64,000 nucleotides of DNA from Actinacidiphila oryziradicis (GTDB lineage Bacteria > Actinomycetota > Actinomycetes > Streptomycetales > Streptomycetaceae). Location: assembly GCF_005047355.1 (NCBI RefSeq), contig NZ_SUMC01000021.1:84391-148390 (forward strand), read 5' to 3'. The position numbers and the translations under genes were made by a program. The notes under the pieces were generated by a model, which ran no database searches, was not told the origin of the DNA, and saw only the letters and a program-made list of their open reading frames with translations. Every line of letters begins with the position of its first letter. The stretch's first letter is position 1. Positions 1 to 9,436 of this stretch are shown here, piece after piece.

Positions 1-1399
1 GCCGCGCCGCGCGGTACACGGAGAGCGGCGCGAGCGCCCCGTCCGCCTTGGCCAGGGCGGTGACCGGCCGCAGCAGATGGCGCCGGCGGCGGTCCATGAG
101 CAGGTCCGCCAGCCGAGCCGGGTGGGCGTCCAGCACCTGCCGGGCGCCGTGTCCCACGAGATGATCGGCGCCACCCGCGAGCAACCGCGCCCGGTGCCGT
201 TCGGCTATGACGAGTGCGGGGCCGGGCTCGTCCGTGAGGGGGCCGCTGCCGAGGTCGGCGTAGGGCAGCGCGTCCGCGCCGCCCTGCACCACTACGTGGT
301 GCAGCCGGGGGTCGGCGGCCATGGCGTGGGCCCGCTCCAGCTCGGCGGCCCGGCCCGGGTCCCTGCCGCCCGCGAGGTCGTTGAAGGTGACGGCCAGCAG
401 CCGCTGCCCGGCCTGGCCGCCGAAGCCGAGCGGCATGCCGGGTTGCCCGGGCAGCCCGGCGGCGAGCAGTGCGAGGGTCCCGGAGGCGCTGCCGCCGGAC
501 AGGTCGGCGCCGATCCCGGGCGCGGGCGCCTCCTCCCCGGACCCGGGATCGGGTACGAAGCGGGGCTGCGCGAGCCGGGTCCGTACGGCCTCCACGAGGG
601 CGTCGCGCACCCCCGCGACCGCCACGTCGGGATCGGCGACGGCGGCGCTGACGACGAGGGACACCGCGGGTTCGTAGTCGGCGACCTGCGGCACACCGTC
701 CCGCAGGATCAGGGCGTGGCCCGGAGGCACGCGGCGGACGCCCGCATATGGGGTGCCGTCGCCGAGTGCCTCGGGCGAGTCGGGGCAGGCGAGGGTGGCC
801 GCGAGATGGGTGACGTCGAGCGCGGCCTCGGTCAGGTCGGCGAGCGGGAGTGCGGCGGTCGCATATGCGGTGCGCCCCTCCCAGGGGGTGTGGAAAACCG
901 GCCGCGCGCCGGCGAGGTCGCCAAGCACCGTGATACGGCGCCCGATCTGGAGAACCACCGTATAACTGCCGGGCCAGGCCGTCAGATGCCGCAGCGCTCC
1001 GCCGCGTGCCGCGAAGAGGCCGACGCGCAACTGGGCGTCGCTGGCGCGGCACTGGCCGAGGACGGCGAGCCGGGTGATCCCGGAGTAGGCGTCACCGGTG
1101 CCGTTCCGCCGCCCGTTGGCGCCGCCTCTGCCGCTGCCGCTCCCGTCGCGATATCCGGCCCCGTACTCATATCCGTACCCGCCGCCCTGACCGTCGCCGC
1201 CACCTGGTTCGGCATGCACGACGCGCACTTCGTCCGGGCGCCAGTCGCCTACGGCCCACAGGGGATCGGGATCGCCCCACAACACCTGTGCGCCTACCGG
1301 CAGTACCGTGCGGGCCCTTGTACTCCGGGCCCCCGGAACACCCCCGGATCCCGGAACTGGGCCCGCGGCGGCGCTGCTCCACCCCACCAACCACCGCAT
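1..1399 (-). CDS. Asparagine synthase-related protein (3' end outside window)
   Basis: The minus-strand frame is open from the window edge to an ATG at 1399, with GGAGG about 7 nt upstream. The protein starts MRWLVGWSS, so it lacks the N-terminal Cys nucleophile of class II glutaminase domains. A degenerate Ntn-like half is followed by an ATP-pyrophosphatase half with a PP-loop-like GADLSGGSASG. This is the layout of asparagine synthase B-like amide-forming enzymes, including lasso-peptide cyclases. With no glutaminase Cys, ammonia is unlikely to come from glutamine. No lasso precursor or leader protease is seen nearby, so a RiPP role is not supported. The gene is divergent from the NsdA-like regulator. 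Confidence 0.8.
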   Translation of the reverse strand, partial: MRWLVGWSSAAAGPVPGSGGVPGARSTRARTVLPVGAQVLWGDPDPLWAVGDWRPDEVRVVHAEPGGGDGQGGGYGYEYGAGYRDGSGSGRGGANGRRNGTGDAYSGITRLAVLGQCRASDAQLRVGLFAARGGALRHLTAWPGSYTVVLQIGRRITVLGDLAGARPVFHTPWEGRTAYATAALPLADLTEAALDVTHLAATLACPDSPEALGDGTPYAGVRRVPPGHALILRDGVPQVADYEPAVSLVVSAAVADPDVAVAGVRDALVEAVRTRLAQPRFVPDPGSGEEAPAPGIGADLSGGSASGTLALLAAGLPGQPGMPLGFGGQAGQRLLAVTFNDLAGGRDPGRAAELERAHAMAADPRLHHVVVQGGADALPYADLGSGPLTDEPGPALVIAERHRARLLAGGADHLVGHGARQVLDAHPARLADLLMDRRRRHLLRPVTALAKADGALAPLSVYRAAR

Positions 1400-2033
1400 C
1401 GCCGCCTCCAGCTGCTGTGGACAACTTGTAGACATGCTGCCACGGAGCGGGGCGCAAGAGGGCGCGTGGAGGCATGCAAGAGCGCCGGGCCGCGCTTTTC
1501 GCGCGGTCCGGTGGGGCCTCGGCCGGTCGACCCCAGCCGTTTCGAACGCTCTTACAGGCTTGAAACGTCGTAATCACGCCAAAATGCGCGTGGGCCATGG
1601 ACACGCGTTTGTGCCACAGTCCGGGAGGTGCCGATACACCTCCCGGACCGGTCCGCCGCCCGCGGGGATTGTGGCGGCGGAGCCCCCTGGCCCGCCGCCG
1701 CCCCCCATAGCCGCTAGTGGGAGCTGCGGGCCGACCCACATCACCATGGAAGCCCGGCCCACCATCCGGGCACAGAGCGCGCGGCCGGGCGCACAGCCGC
1801 ATACGCCGGTAGCACACGCCAGGTGCAGGGCAGTAATCCCGCCATCGTCACGACAGCCCTTAACGGTAGGGATGCGGCGAACTACTCTGGGTGTACCCGA
1901 TAAGCGAACGTCCCGGTCAGTCCTCCACAAGGGGCCACCGGGGCGGCCGTTGTTGCGTCGAGGGGGTGTAGTAGGGCGTGAGCGTGGTAGCAACAGACGT
2001 ACGCAGCCCTCTCGCGTCCGGCGAGGAGTGCCC
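1400..2033. promoter_or_regulatory. Divergent intergenic region
   Basis: About 630 bp separates the asparagine-synthase-like gene from the NsdA-like regulator and must hold both promoters. Long frames cross it but have no ribosome binding site or recognisable domain. The main visible structure is a hairpin at 1619-1648. The last 200 bp before the regulator are less GC-rich than the flanks and probably hold its promoter, but I cannot assign -35/-10 boxes with confidence. Confidence 0.4.
1619..1648. terminator. Perfect 12-bp stem-loop
   Basis: The arms GTCCGGGAGGTG and CACCTCCCGGAC are separated by a 6-nt loop (CCGATA). The hairpin sits in a divergent intergenic region, so it is not an obvious gene terminator. 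It could be an operator, an attenuator in the 5' leader, or a repeat-derived palindrome. Confidence 0.5.
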
Positions 2034-3458
2034 ATGACCGTCATGAACAAGGAACACCGGGGGCCGAACGAGAAACTCGGCAGCCTTCTCGCCCTGGCCG
2101 GCATCAGTAACGCCGGCCTCGCCCGGCGCGTCAACGATCTCGGAGCCCAGAGAGGTCTGACGCTCCGCTACGACAAGACCTCGGTCGCCCGCTGGGTCAC
2201 CAAGGGCATGGTGCCCCAGGGCGCCGCCCCCCATCTGATCGCGGCCGCCATAGGCAGCAAGCTCGGCCGGCCCGTGCCGCTGCACGAAATCGGCCTGGCC
2301 GACGCCGATCCGGCGCCTGAGGTGGGCCTCGCCTTCCCGCGCGATGTCAGCGAGGCGGTGAAGTCCGCCACCGACCTGTGGCGGCTCGACCTCGCCGGGC
2401 GGCGCGGGCCGGGCGGCGGCGGGATCTGGCAGAGCCTCGCCGGGTCCTTCGCCGTCAGCGCCTATGTGACCCCCGCCTCGCGCTGGCTCATCACCCCGGC
2501 CGACGCCAGAGTTGCGCGGGACGCGCCCGCACCGGGGACCGCCCATGTGGGGCACTCCGATGTCTCCAAGCTCCGCGAGGCCGCCGAGGACGCCCGCCGC
2601 TGGGACTCCAAGTACGGCGGCGGTGACTGGCGTTCCGGCATGGTGCCCGAATGCCTGCGCGTCGAGGCGGCCCCGCTCCTCCTCGGCTCGTACACCGACG
2701 AGGTCGGCCGCTCCCTCTTCGGGGCCACCGCCGAACTGACCCGGCTCGCCGGCTGGATGGCCTTCGACACCGGGCAGCAGGAGGCCGCCCAGCGCTATTA
2801 CATCCAGGCGCTGCGGCTCGCCCGCGCCGCCGCCGACGTCCCGCTGGGCGGCTATGTCCTGGCATCGATGTCACTGCAGGCCACGTACCGCGGCTTCGCC
2901 GACGAGGGTGTCGATCTGGCCCAGGCCGCCCTGGAGCGCAACCGCGGGCTCGCCACCGCCCGCACCATGAGCTTCTTCCACCTAGTCGAGGCCCGCGCCC
3001 ACGCCAAGGCGGACGACTCCGCCGCGTGCGCCACCGCCATCACCGCCGCCGAGGGCTGGCTGGAGCGTTCGCGCGACGGCGACGGCGATCCGGCATGGCT
3101 CGGCTTCTACTCCTACGACCGGCTCGCCGCCGACGCCGCCGAGTGCTACCGCGATCTCCGCGTCCCCCGACAGGTCCGGCGCTTCACCGAGACGGCGCTC
3201 GCCCGCCCCACGGAGGAGTTCGTCCGCTCGCACGGCCTCCGCCTGGTCGTCTCCGCCGTCGCCGAACTGGAGTCCGGCAATCTCGATGCCGCGTGCGCCG
3301 CCGGCACCAAGGCTGTGGAAGTCGCCGGCCGCATATCGTCCGCCCGCACCACCGAGTACGTCCGCGATCTCCTCCACCGCCTCGAACCGTACGGGAACGA
3401 GCCCCGGGTCGCCGAGCTCCGCGAACGGGCCCGCCCGCTCTTGGCGGCCCCGGCGTAG
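2034..3458 (+). CDS. NsdA-like sporulation-associated regulator
   Basis: This 474-aa protein starts at ATG 2034, with GAGGAG 7 nt upstream; the upstream extension of the frame has no ribosome binding site. The N-terminus (NEKLGSLLALAGISNAGLAR, then RYDKTSVARW) resembles the helix-turn-helix-like start of NsdA, a Streptomyces repressor of sporulation and antibiotic production. The remainder is Ala/Arg-rich helical repeats of TPR type (for example AERAQRYY-like and ALRLARAAADVP segments). A cytoplasmic regulatory role in development is inferred from family only. The gene is transcribed alone, away from the asparagine-synthase-like gene. Confidence 0.78.
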   Translation: MTVMNKEHRGPNEKLGSLLALAGISNAGLARRVNDLGAQRGLTLRYDKTSVARWVTKGMVPQGAAPHLIAAAIGSKLGRPVPLHEIGLADADPAPEVGLAFPRDVSEAVKSATDLWRLDLAGRRGPGGGGIWQSLAGSFAVSAYVTPASRWLITPADARVARDAPAPGTAHVGHSDVSKLREAAEDARRWDSKYGGGDWRSGMVPECLRVEAAPLLLGSYTDEVGRSLFGATAELTRLAGWMAFDTGQQEAAQRYYIQALRLARAAADVPLGGYVLASMSLQATYRGFADEGVDLAQAALERNRGLATARTMSFFHLVEARAHAKADDSAACATAITAAEGWLERSRDGDGDPAWLGFYSYDRLAADAAECYRDLRVPRQVRRFTETALARPTEEFVRSHGLRLVVSAVAELESGNLDAACAAGTKAVEVAGRISSARTTEYVRDLLHRLEPYGNEPRVAELRERARPLLAAPA

Positions 3459-4278
3459 CGTAGCCCTCGCCGGGCTGGCCGATGCGGTGCCGGGGCGCCC
3501 CGGTGCGGGGTTGCCGTTTTGTCCTCAAGCGCCGGACGGGCTGGGTTAGCCCTGCTGGGCCAGCACGGTCCCGCCCCCTCTGCCGGGCGTACCAGTTCCT
3601 CCCCCAGCTACCTCCCCCAGCCTTCGGCCGGGAGGCGCCGCCAGGAGGTGCCCCCACAAACGCCGGACGGGCTGGGTGGTCGTGCGTGCCGGCGCGCGAT
3701 GTGGTGGTGGGGGTCGGGGCCGCTGTGGGGTGATCTCCTCGGGGCTCGCACGTGCGGGTCCGCAAGACACGCACCCGGGGTGCATGTGCTCGTCCCCTGC
3801 GGGGACACCCCGGCGCGTCCGCTCCCGGCCGGACAGGCGCGTGACGGCCTCGCCGTGGCGGAGACCGTAAAACCAACGCACCCCAAGCCGGTGGTCTGCA
3901 CCGCAGGACACCACGCACCGCAAGGCGCTGTGACGGCCGGAGGGGGCGGTGCAGGGGTGTCTCTGCAGACTGTGTCGCCCAAGTGCCGCCGGCGATGGCG
4001 CAAAGCACGCCGGGTCCTGGCACACAGTCGTGGGGGCACCTCCCGGCCGAAGGTTGGGGGAGAGTCACCCCGGAGGCGACCCCGACCCCAACAACCGAGC
4101 AAGCGCACCCCGGCGCGGAGGCCGTATCGCCCATTTTGGCCGGTGATGCCGCATGCTATGACCCAGAGTCCGGTCAAGGGAGGTTTGCGGCCACTGTCAG
4201 TGGGCCAAGGCATCATCGTGGTGAAGGGTCCGACAACGGGCCCGGCGCAGAACCCGACAACCCCCGGGGAGGTGCACC
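3459..4278. repeat. 820-bp gene-free region with dispersed Streptomyces repeats
   Basis: No convincing gene is present. CGCCGGACGGGCTGGGT-type repeats occur at 3521-3546 and 3655-3675, and copies of the CTCCCCCAGC / GGGAGGTGCCCCC palindromic repeat lie around 3600-3655 and 4030-4070. Such elements pile up between genes in Streptomyces. The last 120 bp should contain the promoter of the downstream oxidase. Confidence 0.6.
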
Positions 4279-5484
4279 GTGGACACGACGGACGTCGTCA
4301 TCATCGGCGCGGGCATCGTCGGCCTCTCCACGGCCTACGCGATCACCCAGGCCGCGCCCGGCACCCGCGTCACCGTCCTGGAGAAGGAGCGCGGCCCGGC
4401 CCGCCATCAGACCGGTCACAACAGCGGCGTGATCCACAGCGGGATCTACTACAAGCCGGACTCGCTCAAGGCCCGCTTCGCGGTGCAGGGCGCCGCCGAG
4501 ATGGTGAAGTTCTGCACCGAGCACGACATCCCGCACGAAGTCACCGGCAAGCTGATCGTCGCGACGGAGCGGGACGAGCTGCCCCGCCTCCATGCCCTCG
4601 TCCAGCGCGGCCGTGAGAACGGCATTCCCGTCCGCGAGCTCGGCCCCGCCCAGATCGCGGAGTACGAACCCCGGGTGTGGGGACTGGCCGCCATCCATGT
4701 CGGCACCACCGGCATCTGTGACTTCGGCGCCGTCGCCACCACCCTCGCCCGGCTCGCCACCGACGCCGGCGCGGATATCCGCTACGGCGCCGAGGTCACC
4801 GCGATCATCCGCCGTGGCCCTGACGTCCTCGTCGGCAGCACCGCCGGGTCCCTCCGCTCCCGGTCGCTGGTCAACTGCGCCGGTCTGCACTCCGACCGCG
4901 TCGCCCGCCTCGCCGGCGATCACCCGCCCGTCCGGATAGTCCCTTTCCGAGGCGAGTACTACGCGCTGACCCCGCCCCGCAACGGCCTCGTGCGGGGCCT
5001 GGTCTACCCGGTCCCGGACCCCGCCTTCCCCTTCCTCGGCGTGCATCTCACCCGCGATGTCCACGGCGGCGTCCACCTCGGGCCCAACGCCGTCCCCGCC
5101 CTGGCCCGCGAGGGATACCACCGCCGCACCATCCGCGCGCGTGATGTAGCCGACACCGTCCGCTTCCCCGGCACATGGCGGGTGGCCCGCCGCCACTGGC
5201 GTTACGAGACCTCCGAGATCGCCCGTTCCCTCTCCAAACGCGCCTTCACCGCCTCCGTCCGCCGTCTGCTCCCCGAAGTCCGTCCCGAGGACCTCATACC
5301 CGCCGCCTCCGGGGTCCGCGCCCAAGCGGTCCACCGCGACGGCACGCTCGTCGATGATTTCCTCTTCTCCGGCAGCGCCCCCTTCACCCACGTGCTCAAC
5401 GCGCCTTCGCCCGCGGCCACGGCTTCGCTCCCGATCGGCCGCGAAATCGCCGACCGCGCGCTGGCCGCCCTGCAGACCGCCTAG
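4279..5484 (+). CDS. lhgO: L-2-hydroxyglutarate oxidase
   Basis: This 401-aa FAD enzyme of the DAO superfamily oxidises L-2-hydroxyglutarate to 2-oxoglutarate. The start is GTG 4279 after a GGGGAGGTG site. The N-terminus has the dinucleotide-binding motif VVIIGAGIVGLSTAYA, followed by the family segment HQTGHNSGVIHSGIYYKP (residues about 40-57) and FRGEYYAL in the substrate domain. Length and motifs fit LhgO. It is a single gene, closed by the CTAG palindrome and followed 62 bp later by trmB. Confidence 0.9.
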   Translation: MDTTDVVIIGAGIVGLSTAYAITQAAPGTRVTVLEKERGPARHQTGHNSGVIHSGIYYKPDSLKARFAVQGAAEMVKFCTEHDIPHEVTGKLIVATERDELPRLHALVQRGRENGIPVRELGPAQIAEYEPRVWGLAAIHVGTTGICDFGAVATTLARLATDAGADIRYGAEVTAIIRRGPDVLVGSTAGSLRSRSLVNCAGLHSDRVARLAGDHPPVRIVPFRGEYYALTPPRNGLVRGLVYPVPDPAFPFLGVHLTRDVHGGVHLGPNAVPALAREGYHRRTIRARDVADTVRFPGTWRVARRHWRYETSEIARSLSKRAFTASVRRLLPEVRPEDLIPAASGVRAQAVHRDGTLVDDFLFSGSAPFTHVLNAPSPAATASLPIGREIADRALAALQTA

Positions 5485-5524
5485 GGCCTGTCCGGACAGG
5501 CCCTAGGACCTGTCCGGACAGGCC
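5481..5524. repeat. Tandem CTAG-flanked palindromes at the lhgO stop codon
   Basis: 5481-5506 is a perfect 26-nt palindrome whose outer bases are CTAG on both sides and whose core is CCTGTCCGGACAGG. A second copy of the core follows at 5509-5522. The first CTAG contains the TAG stop of lhgO. It may act as a terminator. The same GGACAGGGCC/TAG end occurs at glpF (see 16640-16839), so it is probably the remnant of a repeat family. Confidence 0.75.
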
Positions 5525-5546
5525 CGCGCCGTAGAATCAACGCATT

Positions 5547-6296
5547 GTGAGCACCTCCCCAAAATTCCCCACCGGCCCGGCATCGGACCCCGCCACCTCG
5601 CACCATGAGCGCCGTATCCGCACGTTCCACGCCCGCCGGGGGCGTCTGACGCGAGGCCAGGCCGCAGCGCTGGAGCGCCACTGGGCGGAGTGGGGTGTGG
5701 AGATCGACGGCACTTCCCTCGACCTCGGCAAGCTCTTCGCCGGAGCGGGGCTCGCCCCGGACAACCCCGTGATCCTGGAAATCGGCTTCGGCATGGGCGA
5801 CGCCACCGCCCGGATGGCCGCCGATGCCGCCGCCGAAGGCATCGGCATCCTCGCCGCGGACGTCCACACCCCCGGCCAGGGCAATCTGCTCAACCTCGCG
5901 GATCAGGCGAACCTCACCAACATACGGATCGCCAACGGCGACGCGATCATCCTGCTCCGCGAAATGCTGGCGCCCGCGTCCCTGGCCGGCCTGCGCATCT
6001 ACTTCCCGGACCCCTGGCCGAAGGCACGGCACCACAAGCGCCGCATGATCCAGCCGGAATTCGTCGCGCTCGCCGCCTCCCGGCTCCGCGCCGGGGCGGC
6101 CTTCCACTGCGCGACCGACTGGGAGCCGTACGCCGAGCAGATGCTCGAGGTCCTCTCGGTCAGCCCGGACCTGATCAACCAGTACGGCGACGGCTACGCC
6201 CCCCGCCCGGCGTTCCGTCCGATGACCAAATTCGAGCGCCAGGGCCTTGAGAAGGGCCATGTCGTTCATGACCTGCTCTTCACCCGCACACCGTAA
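5547..6296 (+). CDS. trmB: tRNA (guanine-N7-)-methyltransferase
   Basis: This 249-aa SAM-dependent enzyme makes m7G46 in the variable loop of tRNAs. The start is GTG 5547. The SAM site ILEIGFGMGDATA (residues about 73-85) and the TrmB signature YFPDPWPKARHHKRR, which contributes to tRNA binding and catalysis, are both present, as is the C-terminal TKFERQGL segment. The N-terminal 40 residues are a variable actinobacterial extension. The stop lies 31 bp before the PrsW-like gene, so the two may be co-transcribed. Confidence 0.95.
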   Translation: MSTSPKFPTGPASDPATSHHERRIRTFHARRGRLTRGQAAALERHWAEWGVEIDGTSLDLGKLFAGAGLAPDNPVILEIGFGMGDATARMAADAAAEGIGILAADVHTPGQGNLLNLADQANLTNIRIANGDAIILLREMLAPASLAGLRIYFPDPWPKARHHKRRMIQPEFVALAASRLRAGAAFHCATDWEPYAEQMLEVLSVSPDLINQYGDGYAPRPAFRPMTKFERQGLEKGHVVHDLLFTRTP

Positions 6297-6327
6297 TCCC
6301 GCTCGCCCGACCGGCTATGGTCGAGTG

Positions 6328-7809
6328 GTGCCGCTCCCTCCCTCGTACTCACATTCGCCCGGCCCCGAGCCAGGGCCGGGCCTGGCCGTCCCGGAGTACC
6401 CCGGACAGCAGCAGCACCAGTTCGCTCTTCCTGAGCAGTACCGCTGGCAGTACAGGCCGCGCCGCGCGTTCTGGGAGAGCCGGAAGCTCCGCATGGCCGC
6501 CATTTTCGCGCTGCTCGCGCTCTGCGGAGTGATCATTCTCGCCCTGGTGCGCCAGCAGACCGGGACCGAGGGCTTCCTGGTCGGCCTGACGCTGGCGATC
6601 CTGCCGGTGCCGCTGCTGCTCTTCGCGTTCCTGTGGCTGGACCGGGTGGAACCGACCCCGTGGCGGAACGCGGTCTTCGCCTTCGCGTGGGGCGCCTGCG
6701 CGGCGACGCTCGTCGCGATCCTCGCCAATTCGTACGCGACCCATCTGCTGGCGACGACCTTCACCGCCACCCCCAGCCAGACCGACAGCTGGGGTGCCAC
6801 CTTCGTGGCGCCTCTGGTCGAGGAGTCGGCGAAAGGCTCCGCCGTCCTGCTCCTCTTCCTCTTCCGCCGCCGGGACTTCACCGGCGTCGTGGACGGCGTC
6901 GTCATAGCCGGCCTGACCGCCACCGGCTTCGCCTTCACCGAGAACATCCTGTATCTCGGCTCGGCGTTCAGCGAGGACCAGGCCTACAGTGCGGCCGGGC
7001 TGTCCAGCTCGACGACCGCGGCGACCTTCTTCGTGCGCGTCGTCATGACCCCCTTCGCGCACCCCCTCTTCACCTCGCTCACCGGCATAGGCTTCGCGAT
7101 CGCCGCGACCAGCCGCCCCGGTCAGGCCCGCCGCTGGCTCGCCCCGCTCGGCGGCTGGCTGCTCGCGATGACGCTGCACGGCACCTGGAACGGCTCCGCC
7201 TCGCTGAGCCCCGTCGGCTTTCTGGCGATCTACGCGACGCTCATGATCCCCGCCTTCGGGCTGCTGGTCTGGCTTGCCGTCTGGTCCCGCGCCAACGAGC
7301 TGCGGACCATCCGCACTCAGCTCCCCGTCTACGCCATGGCCGGCTGGCTCACCGCCCCCGAGCCGTTCGCCCTCGGCTCGATGAAGGCCCGCAGCCTCGC
7401 CCGTACGACCGCCCGCCGCGTGGGCGGGGAGGCCGCGGCCCGTACCGTCCGCGAGTACCAGTCGTTCGCCACGTCCCTCGCGTTCCTCCGCGCCCGCGCC
7501 GCCCGCGGCACCGCCGGCCCCGACTTCGCCGCCCGCGAGCAGGAGCTCCTGCATCACCTGTGGCAGCGCAAGGCCGTCGCCCAGCCCGCTCTCGCCCACG
7601 CAGCCTTCACGCTCCGGCCCCCGTACCCCCCGCCGGGCTGGGGCCGCCCGTGGCCCGGCACGGCGCCCGTCGGGCAGGCATGGCAGCCCTGGCAGCCGCA
7701 CGGCCGGCATGTGCCGCCCCAGTACCAGTTCCCGTACGTGCAGCCACAGCCGTACGTGAATCAGCCGTACGTGAATCCGTACCCTGATTCGAATCCCTAC
7801 AGCTACTAA
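6328..7809 (+). CDS. PrsW-type intramembrane protease
   Basis: This 493-aa polytopic membrane protein belongs to the PrsW glutamic/metal-dependent membrane protease family, part of the CPBP-like superfamily. About eight hydrophobic segments lie between residues 60 and 330. The catalytic signatures are in order: APLVEESAKG, then FAFTENILY, then FAHPLFTSL and TLHGTWN. In Bacillus, PrsW cleaves an anti-sigma factor; the target here is unknown. The start is the GTG at 6328; the frame extends upstream into trmB but without a site. The C-terminus is a cytoplasmic Pro/Tyr/Gln tail with PYVNQPYVNPYP repeats. Confidence 0.85.
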   Translation: MPLPPSYSHSPGPEPGPGLAVPEYPGQQQHQFALPEQYRWQYRPRRAFWESRKLRMAAIFALLALCGVIILALVRQQTGTEGFLVGLTLAILPVPLLLFAFLWLDRVEPTPWRNAVFAFAWGACAATLVAILANSYATHLLATTFTATPSQTDSWGATFVAPLVEESAKGSAVLLLFLFRRRDFTGVVDGVVIAGLTATGFAFTENILYLGSAFSEDQAYSAAGLSSSTTAATFFVRVVMTPFAHPLFTSLTGIGFAIAATSRPGQARRWLAPLGGWLLAMTLHGTWNGSASLSPVGFLAIYATLMIPAFGLLVWLAVWSRANELRTIRTQLPVYAMAGWLTAPEPFALGSMKARSLARTTARRVGGEAAARTVREYQSFATSLAFLRARAARGTAGPDFAAREQELLHHLWQRKAVAQPALAHAAFTLRPPYPPPGWGRPWPGTAPVGQAWQPWQPHGRHVPPQYQFPYVQPQPYVNQPYVNPYPDSNPYSY

Positions 7810-7853
7810 GTCCTCCGGTTGCCGCGCCTCTGCCCCGGGGTTGCAATGGCGGA

Positions 7854-8483
7854 ATGAGCACTCCCCGCGCCCGCCGTCCGTCCGGCCGCACCAGCTGGAT
7901 ACGGCTCGCCATCGTGATGGTGCCTACCCTGATCGTCTCCGGCGCCGTGCTGGCCACCGTGGCCGCCGGTCTGCTGCCGGTGTCACTCGCGGTGTCCGCA
8001 CAGCCCGGCGCGATCTCCGGGCAGAGCTTCCAGGTCGCCGCCGACCGGCTGGAAGGCACTGGCTTCACCCAGTACGTGGCCGTGGACAAGACGACCAAGG
8101 GCGACTTCCCGGAGGCGGTGTCCGGCATCAAGTCGGCCGACCTCCACAACCTCTGCCAGTCGGTGGTCACCAAGATGCCGGTGATGGGCTCGGTCACCCT
8201 GGTGATCAAGGCAGGCGGCGGCAGCAAGCCCGTACACGCCGACCGCCTCGTCGTGAACACCGACGATCTCGCCGGCGACGCCGAGTTCCACAACATCATC
8301 TTCGGCCAGGACGCCTCCACCCTCAGCGGAGTGAGCGACGGCCCGGCGGGCACCCTCGGCCAGCAGGCCGACACCGTCCGCATCGACCACCTGCGCCAGA
8401 CGGCCCGTTCCGTCAGCGCGGCGACCTTCCGGCTCACCGACCTGCACCTCACCGTGCGGAAGGGCTCAAAGCCCTGCTTCTGA
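7854..8483 (+). CDS. DUF6230 family membrane-anchored protein (copy 1)
   Basis: This 209-aa protein has a short basic N-terminus, one transmembrane segment (about residues 18-45) and an extracytoplasmic domain ending in an invariant-looking Cys-Phe. The fold is unknown, and older annotations call this family cholesterol esterase without evidence. It aligns along its whole length with the second copy at 9437: both have SGQSFQ(V/I)(A/S)AD, SADL(H/Y)NLCQSVV, HADRLVV, FHNI and SVSAATFRL. Family members usually sit beside DUF6114 proteins, as the second copy does here. Confidence 0.82.
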   Translation: MSTPRARRPSGRTSWIRLAIVMVPTLIVSGAVLATVAAGLLPVSLAVSAQPGAISGQSFQVAADRLEGTGFTQYVAVDKTTKGDFPEAVSGIKSADLHNLCQSVVTKMPVMGSVTLVIKAGGGSKPVHADRLVVNTDDLAGDAEFHNIIFGQDASTLSGVSDGPAGTLGQQADTVRIDHLRQTARSVSAATFRLTDLHLTVRKGSKPCF

Positions 8484-8488
8484 GCCGG

Positions 8489-8848
8489 TCAGCACCACCT
8501 TCCGCTCTGACGCCGGCGCACCACCATCACCGCCAGCACCGCTACGACGACACCGGCGGCGACCAATACGGGCCCCCGATTGCTGCGGCTGGTCCGCGCG
8601 ACCTCCGCCCCCGCCGTCTGTACGTGCTCCGCCGTCCTGCCCCCGTGTACCAGGTGGAGGACCTGGGCCGCCCTGTGCTGCACCTCGTCCTTCGCATGCG
8701 CGGCTTTCTCCTCCGCCCTGCCCTTCAGATCGACCTTGGCGGCCAGCGCTTCGACCGTCTCGCCCAGTTGCTCGCGGGTCCGCCTCACCTGTTCGCGCAG
8801 CTCTCCCGGGTCGTTGCCTGCGGGACCCGCGCCAGGGCTGTTCGTCAT
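8489..8848 (-). CDS. DUF3618 domain protein
   Basis: This 119-aa protein begins with the DUF3618 helix (ELREQVRRTREQLGETVEAL, about residues 15-34), followed by an amphipathic region and one C-terminal transmembrane segment (about residues 93-110) ending in basic residues. Its ATG overlaps the stop of the upstream holin-like gene (ATGA, 8845-8848), so the two are translationally coupled. DUF3618 and this holin family form a conserved actinobacterial pair of unknown function. The stop abuts the stop of DUF6230 copy 1, so transcription converges. Confidence 0.85.
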   Translation of the reverse strand: MTNSPGAGPAGNDPGELREQVRRTREQLGETVEALAAKVDLKGRAEEKAAHAKDEVQHRAAQVLHLVHGGRTAEHVQTAGAEVARTSRSNRGPVLVAAGVVVAVLAVMVVRRRQSGRWC

Positions 8849-9273
8849 CGGTGTGCCCTTTCCTTGATCTCATGGACGTCGGCCTTCACACTGCCGATCG
8901 CCTGCTCAGGGGTGGGGGGCATGGCGCGCCCCATCTCCTTCTTGCCGGCCAGCGCCAGGATCCCCGCCGCGGCGAGCAGCCCACCCGCGACGATCAGCGC
9001 GGCGGCCCAGACAGGCAGCACGAGGGAGAGAGCCGCGATCGCCGCCGCTGCCAGCGCCCCCAGCGCGATGAGCCCGAACACCGCGGCGACGCCGAACATC
9101 CCGCCACCGATGCGCGCGCGCTTGCCCTTCGCCGCCAGTTCCGCCTGGGCCAGCCGCAGCTCGTCGCGGACCAGCTCCGACAGCTGCTCCGACGCTTGTT
9201 TCACCAGCTCTCCCACCGATTGCCCGGCCGTCCCGACCGGCTCGACCGTTCGGTGGTGTGCAGACCCGATCAT
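8845..9273 (-). CDS. Phage-holin-family (PF07332, Actinobacterial) membrane protein
   Basis: This 142-aa protein has an N-terminal amphipathic helix (SVGELVKQASEQLSELVRDE) and two hydrophobic segments near residues 60-112, then a short cytoplasmic tail. That is the layout of the DUF1469/PF07332 family, named holin-like by similarity only. The ATG at 9273 was chosen because AAGGGAGGTG lies just upstream; the longer frame to 9327 has no site. It is the first gene of the holin-DUF3618 pair and is divergent from DUF6230 copy 2. Confidence 0.8.
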   Translation of the reverse strand: MIGSAHHRTVEPVGTAGQSVGELVKQASEQLSELVRDELRLAQAELAAKGKRARIGGGMFGVAAVFGLIALGALAAAAIAALSLVLPVWAAALIVAGGLLAAAGILALAGKKEMGRAMPPTPEQAIGSVKADVHEIKERAHR

Positions 9274-9436
9274 GGGTGCACCTCCCTTTTGGGGGCTATT
9301 GACCGTTCTGTTGATCGCCTCACCCACTCCTGCCGTCGTAAACCGGCCTGGTCCATCCGGGCTACAGCCACGTACCGATGGAGTGATCAGCAGCTATTAG
9401 GGGCCACCGATCGCGGTCCCGCACGTTTGCCACCAT

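Noticed and set aside
1..1399. Lasso-peptide biosynthesis locus
   Set aside because: The asparagine-synthase-like gene could be a cyclase, but no precursor, leader peptidase or transporter is visible in the window.
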